64,000 nucleotides of DNA, from positions 34,833 to 98,832 of the forward strand of contig JAGOBB010000007.1 in NCBI GenBank assembly GCA_017983615.1. Reading direction: 5' to 3'. Both the position numbers and the translations under genes were made by a program. Positions 59,750 through 64,000 of this stretch are shown here, in pieces. Source of the DNA: Azonexus sp. (lineage in GTDB: Bacteria; Pseudomonadota; Gammaproteobacteria; Burkholderiales; Rhodocyclaceae). How positions within the stretch are numbered: the stretch's first letter is position 1; every line of letters starts with the position of its first letter. Under the pieces are notes generated by a model. It searched no databases. It had not been told where the DNA came from and worked only from the letters and a program-made list of their open reading frames with translations.

Positions 59750-61285
59750 TCAGGCCACGGCGACCGGAATCTTGCCGATCTTGGCCTGCCATTCCTTCGG
59801 CCCGGTGTTGTGTACGCTGACACCCGAGGAATCGACAGCGACGGTCACCGGCATGTTCTCGACATCGAACTCGTAGATGGCTTCCATGCCGAGGTCGGCA
59901 AATCCGACGACCTTGGCCGACTTGATTGCCTTGGCGACCAGGTAGGCGGCGCCGCCGACGGCCATCAGGTAGGCCGACTTGTTGTCCTTGATCGCCTCGA
60001 TGGCGACCGGGCCGCGCTCGGACTTGCCGATCATCGATATCAGGCCGGTCTGCTCGAGCATCATCCGGGTGAACTTGTCCATCCGCGTGCCCGTGGTCGG
60101 GCCGGCGGGTCCGACAACTTCATCGCGCACCGGGTCGACCGGACCGACGTAGTAAATGACGCGGTTGGTGAAGTCGACCGGCAGCTTCTCGCCCTTGGCC
60201 AGCATGTCGGAAATGCGCTTGTGGGCGGCATCGCGGCCGGTCAGCATCTTGCCGTTCAGCAGCAGCTTCTGGCCGATCTTCCAGGAAGCGACTTCTTCCT
60301 TGGTCAGGGTGTTGAGATCGACGCGGGTCGCCGACTTGAGGTCCGGCGTCCAGGTGACGGCCGGCCAGTCTTCGAGCTTCGGCACTTCCAGCTTGGCCGG
60401 GCCGGAGCCGTCCAGGTGGAAATGGCAGTGGCGGGTCGCCGCGCAGTTCGGCACCAGCGCAACCGGCAGGTTGGCGGCGTGGCAGGGGTAGTCGAGGACC
60501 TTGACGTCGAGCACGGTGGTCAGGCCGCCCAGGCCCTGGGCGCCGACGCCCAGCGCGTTGATCTTTTCCATCAGTTCGAGGCGCAGTTCCTCGGCGCGCG
60601 TCAGTTTGGCGCCGGTGGCAGCCTTGGCTTTCAGTTCATGGATGTCCACCGGCGCCATGATCGATTCCTTGGCCAGCAGCATGGCCTTTTCCGGCGTGCC
60701 GCCAATGCCGATACCGATGATACCGGGCGGGCACCAGCCGGCGCCCATTTCCGGGATCTTGTGCAGCACCCAGTCGACCAGGTCGTCGGACGGGTTGAGC
60801 ATGGCGAACTTGGACTTGGCTTCCGAACCACCACCCTTGGCGGCGCAGATCACCTCGACGTGGTCGCCTTCGACGATCTCGAAGTGCACGACGGCCGGGG
60901 TGTTGTCCTTGGTGTTCTTGCGGGCGCCGGCCGGATCGGCCAGCACCGAGGCGCGCAGGGGATTGTCCGGGTTGTTGTAGGCGCGACGGACGCCTTCGTC
61001 GATCATCTTCTGGATGCTCATCGTCGCATCTGGCCAGGTGACGTTCATGCCGACCTTGATGAAGACCATGCCGATGCCGGTATCCTGGCAGATCGGGCGG
61101 TGGCCTTCGGCGGACATGCGCGAGTTGGTCAGGATCTGGGCGATGGCGTCCTTGGCCGCGGGGGATTCCTCGCGCTCGTAGGCTTCGCCCAGCGCCTTGA
61201 TGTAATCCAGCGGGTGGTAATAGCTGATGTACTGGAAGGCATCGGCAACGGACTGGATCAGGTCTTCTTGTTTGATGGCGGTCAT
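59750..61285 (-). CDS. Class I (FeS) fumarate hydratase
   Basis: TCA cycle enzyme interconverting fumarate and malate with a [4Fe-4S] cluster. The 511-residue single-chain class I form combines the alpha and beta parts. Cluster Cys are in RPICQDTGIGMVF, PNCAATRHCHFH and the GAGWCPPGIIGIGIGG region. The C-terminal part has RDAAHKRI and GPTTGTRMDKFTRMMLEQTGLISMIGKSERG. Start MTAIKQEDLIQS follows GGAG; a longer frame starts upstream in the yqhA gene. The gap to yqhA is 13 bp, so they may be one operon. Confidence 0.95.
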   Translation of the reverse strand: MTAIKQEDLIQSVADAFQYISYYHPLDYIKALGEAYEREESPAAKDAIAQILTNSRMSAEGHRPICQDTGIGMVFIKVGMNVTWPDATMSIQKMIDEGVRRAYNNPDNPLRASVLADPAGARKNTKDNTPAVVHFEIVEGDHVEVICAAKGGGSEAKSKFAMLNPSDDLVDWVLHKIPEMGAGWCPPGIIGIGIGGTPEKAMLLAKESIMAPVDIHELKAKAATGAKLTRAEELRLELMEKINALGVGAQGLGGLTTVLDVKVLDYPCHAANLPVALVPNCAATRHCHFHLDGSGPAKLEVPKLEDWPAVTWTPDLKSATRVDLNTLTKEEVASWKIGQKLLLNGKMLTGRDAAHKRISDMLAKGEKLPVDFTNRVIYYVGPVDPVRDEVVGPAGPTTGTRMDKFTRMMLEQTGLISMIGKSERGPVAIEAIKDNKSAYLMAVGGAAYLVAKAIKSAKVVGFADLGMEAIYEFDVENMPVTVAVDSSGVSVHNTGPKEWQAKIGKIPVAVA

Positions 61286-61298
61286 GCGCAACTCCGGG

Positions 61299-61835
61299 CT
61301 AGTGGTTTTTTTGATGTTGCAGTGCAAGGGTCTGGGTCATGGTTTTGTCGACCATCGCCATGGCCAGGGCGGAAAAGAGGAAGACGACGTGGATGACAAC
61401 CTGCCAGAGCAGGGTATGCTCGGACAGGTTGGCGGCATTGATGAAGCTCTTCAGCAGGTGAATCGACGAAATGCCGATGATGGCCGTCGAAAGCTTGATC
61501 TTGAGCACGCCGGCATTGACGTGGGACAGCCACTCGGGCTGGTCGGGATGGTCTTCCAGGTCAAGACGCGAAACAAAGGTTTCGTAACCGCCGACGATAA
61601 CCATGACCAGCAGATTGGCAATCATCACCACGTCGATCAGGCCAAGGACAGCCAGCATGACGTCAACTTCGGTCAGGTGGGCGGTGTCGATGGCACGATG
61701 GACCAGATGGCTCAGTTCGACCATGAACAGCCAGCAATAGACGACCTGGGCGATGATCAGGCCAATATAGAGCGGCGCCTGAATCCAGCGGCTGGCGAAG
61801 ATAAACGATTCCAGATGTTTGATGGGCGTGCGCAT
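61299..61835 (-). CDS. UPF0114 (YqhA) family membrane protein
   Basis: A 178-residue protein with four helices, [27 protein letters not shown].., [40 protein letters not shown] and [20 protein letters not shown], matching YqhA. Its function is not known. It lies directly upstream of the fumarase gene on the same strand. The start [12 protein letters not shown] was chosen because an upstream open frame lies within the antisense of acs. Confidence 0.9.
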   Translation of the reverse strand: MRTPIKHLESFIFASRWIQAPLYIGLIIAQVVYCWLFMVELSHLVHRAIDTAHLTEVDVMLAVLGLIDVVMIANLLVMVIVGGYETFVSRLDLEDHPDQPEWLSHVNAGVLKIKLSTAIIGISSIHLLKSFINAANLSEHTLLWQVVIHVVFLFSALAMAMVDKTMTQTLALQHQKNH

Positions 61836-62084
61836 GTTTTTCGTTGCGGATTGGGGAATGTGAATTTTATCACGGCAGCGGAGCGTCTCCGGATTGTGAC
61901 CAAATGTTGCGCTGCAGCGTGATTTCGTAAGCGGTTTGTAAGAATATCTTCGTCTAATGCCGCCTGAACGCTGGTGAGGGGGTATGCAGGTCACCAGTAT
62001 GGGCGGCTTTATTTTCCCGGGGCCCCACCCGGGACCATCGGTTGTTTCAACATGATTTTGCGAAGTAGCGCAGAGGAGAAAAAT

Positions 62085-64000
62085 ATGTCGAATGAGTCCG
62101 TGCAGATGATTTATCCGTCCGAGGAAATGGTCAAGAACGCAGCAGTTTCCGGGATGGACGCCTATCGGGCGCTGTGCGCGGAAGCGGATGCTGACTATCC
62201 GGAATTCTGGGCCAAGCGTGCCCGTGAATTCATCACCTGGAAGCAGCCGTTTACCCAGGCGCTGGATGAATCCAATGCCCCCTTCTTTAAGTGGTTTGCC
62301 GATGGCAAGCTGAATGTTTCCTACAACTGCCTCGACCGCCAGGTCGAAGCCGGTCTCGGCGAAAAGGTCGCCATCATTTTCGAAGCCGACAACGGCGAAG
62401 TGACCAAGGTCACCTACAAGGAAATGCTGACCAAGGTGTCCAAGTTCGCCAATGCCCTGCGCGGCATGGGCGTCAAGAAGGGCGATCGCGTCGTCATCTA
62501 CATGCCGATGACCATCGAAGGCATCTGCGCGATGCAGGCCTGTGCCCGTATCGGCGCCATCCACTCCATCGTTTTCGGTGGCTTCTCTGCCCAGTCGCTG
62601 CGTGACCGTATCAACGACGCCGGCGCTGTTGCCCTGATCACCTCCGACGGCCAGTACCGCGGCGGCAAGGCCATTCCGCTCAAGCCGATCGCTGACGAAG
62701 CTTTCGCCATGGGCGGCTGCGAATCGGTCAAGAACGTCATCGTTTTCAAGCGCACTGGCGGTGAAGTTTCCATGACGGCCGGTCGCGATCAGTGGCTGCA
62801 CGACGTGGTGGCCAACCAGTCCGACGTTTGCGAACCGGAATGGGTCTCTGCCGAACATCCGCTGTTCCTGCTCTACACCTCGGGTTCCACCGGCAAGCCG
62901 AAGGGTGTCCAGCACTCCACCGGCGGCTACCTGCTGCACGCCATCATGACCATGAAGTGGACCTTCGACATCAAGCCGAACGATGTCTTCTGGTGCACGG
63001 CCGACATCGGCTGGGTCACCGGCCACACCTACATCACTTATGGCCCGCTGGCCTGTGGCGCGACCGAAGTCGTCTTCGAAGGCGTGCCGACCTATCCGGA
63101 CGCCGGCCGTTTCTGGAAGATGATCCAGGATCACAAGGTCTCCATTTTCTACACTGCCCCGACCGCCATCCGTTCGCTGATCAAGGCCTCCGATACCACC
63201 CCGGCTGTCCATCCGAAGAGCTTTGACCTGTCTTCGCTGCGCATCCTGGGTTCGGTCGGCGAGCCGATCAACCCGGCCGCCTGGACGTGGTATTACGAAA
63301 ACGTCGGCGGCGGTCGCTGCCCGATCGTCGATACCTTCTGGCAAACCGAGACTGGTGGTCACATGATCACCCCGCTGCCGGGCGCAACGCCGCTGGTGCC
63401 GGGTTCCTGCACCCTGCCGTTCCCGGGTATCCAGTTCGCCGTGGTCGATGAGACCGGCGCCGATCTGCCGTGGGGTCAGGGCGGTATCCTGGTCTGCAAA
63501 AAGCCGTGGCCGTCGATGATCCGCACGATCTGGAACGACGACGAGCGTTACGTCAAGTCCTACTATCCGCAAGACTTCCAGGGCAAGTACTACCTGGCTG
63601 GCGACGGTGCAATCCGCGACAAGGACACCGGCTACTTCACCATTACCGGCCGTATCGACGATGTGCTGAACGTTTCCGGTCACCGCATGGGTACGATGGA
63701 AATCGAATCCGCGCTGGTTGCCAACCCGCTGGTTGCCGAAGCCGCTGTGGTTGGCCGTCCGGACGACCTGACCGGTGAAGCCATCGTCGCCTTCGTCGTG
63801 CTCAAGGGCCAGCGCCCGACCGGTGACGACGCCAAGCGCATCATCAAGGAACTGGCTGACTGGGTGGGCAAGGAGATCGGACCGATCGCCAAGCCGAAGG
63901 ATATCCGTTTCGGCGACAACCTGCCGAAGACCCGTTCCGGCAAGATCATGCGTCGTCTGCTGCGTGGTCTGGCCAAGGGCGAGGAACTGACGCAAGACAC
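62085..64000 (+). CDS. acs: Acetyl-CoA synthetase, partial (3' end beyond window)
   Basis: Activates acetate to acetyl-CoA via acetyl-AMP. The visible 638 residues begin [21 protein letters not shown] and contain the adenylation signature [63 protein letters not shown] and the A10 motif [15 protein letters not shown] with the acetylation Lys, so only the last few residues are missing. Good ribosome site (GAGGAG) precedes the ATG. Divergent from yqhA with a 249-bp gap that holds a CCCGGGGCCCCACCCGGG palindrome-like stretch. Confidence 0.96.
   Translation, partial: MSNESVQMIYPSEEMVKNAAVSGMDAYRALCAEADADYPEFWAKRAREFITWKQPFTQALDESNAPFFKWFADGKLNVSYNCLDRQVEAGLGEKVAIIFEADNGEVTKVTYKEMLTKVSKFANALRGMGVKKGDRVVIYMPMTIEGICAMQACARIGAIHSIVFGGFSAQSLRDRINDAGAVALITSDGQYRGGKAIPLKPIADEAFAMGGCESVKNVIVFKRTGGEVSMTAGRDQWLHDVVANQSDVCEPEWVSAEHPLFLLYTSGSTGKPKGVQHSTGGYLLHAIMTMKWTFDIKPNDVFWCTADIGWVTGHTYITYGPLACGATEVVFEGVPTYPDAGRFWKMIQDHKVSIFYTAPTAIRSLIKASDTTPAVHPKSFDLSSLRILGSVGEPINPAAWTWYYENVGGGRCPIVDTFWQTETGGHMITPLPGATPLVPGSCTLPFPGIQFAVVDETGADLPWGQGGILVCKKPWPSMIRTIWNDDERYVKSYYPQDFQGKYYLAGDGAIRDKDTGYFTITGRIDDVLNVSGHRMGTMEIESALVANPLVAEAAVVGRPDDLTGEAIVAFVVLKGQRPTGDDAKRIIKELADWVGKEIGPIAKPKDIRFGDNLPKTRSGKIMRRLLRGLAKGEELTQD

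Noticed and set aside
61299-63995. 898-residue open frame antisense to acs
   Set aside because: Only the last 178 residues are the real YqhA protein; the rest is an antisense shadow of the strongly conserved acs gene in codon-biased GC-rich sequence.

Overview
The window is GC-rich, densely coded DNA with short intergenic gaps, consistent with one chromosome of a free-living diazotrophic betaproteobacterium. Rhodocyclales (Dechloromonas/Azonexus-like) is my best guess. The reasons are class I PHA synthase with phaB and phaR, nif genes behind NifA/sigma-54 promoters, a PEP-CTERM protein, gloB/rnhA/dnaQ clustering and menaquinone genes. The taxon is inferred; no 16S gene is present. I saw no rRNA, tRNA, CRISPR array, IS element or prophage.

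Layout. 1-6.2 kb: leftward operon methyltransferase-rnhA-dnaQ-lipase-apeB, divergent gloB, and two response regulators (CheY-like and a diguanylate cyclase). 6.2-13.8 kb: rightward DUF748 envelope protein, rmuC, DUF3293, and a Ser/Thr kinase-HDOD-GAF fusion. 13.9-17.4 kb: bamD divergent from rluD-pgeF-zip. 17.4-21.4 kb: PHA locus phaC-phaB-phaB-phaR. 21.5-25.7 kb: leftward nif operon nifV-cysE-orf-nifW-nifZ-nifM. 25.8-32.6 kb: ene-reductase, PEP-CTERM protein with its own sigma-54-type promoter, kup with a kdpE/truncated-kdpD pair, hemerythrin. 32.9-34.4 kb: TIR-membrane-propeller protein. 34.7-37.4 kb: nif operon iscA-nifU-nifS. 37.5-42.7 kb: accessory enzymes, LysR regulator and an OsmC-YcaO fusion. 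43-47.1 kb: nif operon nifN-nifX-rseC-like-DUF269-DUF683-fdxB-orf-orf. 47.1-52.1 kb: menB-menC and a hybrid histidine kinase. 52.4-58.3 kb: PilZ protein, ilvBN with a valine-rich attenuator leader, degenerate GGDEF regulator, CorA-like protein. 58.3-64 kb: putative metallopeptidase, fumarase, UPF0114 protein and acs (cut by the right edge). The left edge cuts apeB.

The three nif operons each carry a -24/-12 sigma-54 promoter and an upstream TGT-N10-ACA NifA site. They supply FeS cluster assembly (iscA, nifU, nifS), homocitrate and cysteine supply (nifV, cysE), FeMo-co assembly (nifN, nifX) and maturation (nifW, nifZ, nifM). nifHDK, nifE, nifB and nifA are not in the window.

The most striking observation is a dispersed repeat family. 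The 12-bp core AATGCTACGGTC occurs 13 times exactly, plus a one-mismatch copy, a split copy and a degenerate copy. Spacing averages about 4 kb, in both orientations, in genes (several reading frames) and just after stop codons. The core is followed by two or three A/T tracts about one helical turn apart and has no internal symmetry. That architecture resembles Pasteurellaceae DNA uptake signal sequences more than REP elements or insertion sequences, and I propose it as a candidate uptake signal of an unexpected lineage. The proposal is inference; the repeats themselves are directly visible.
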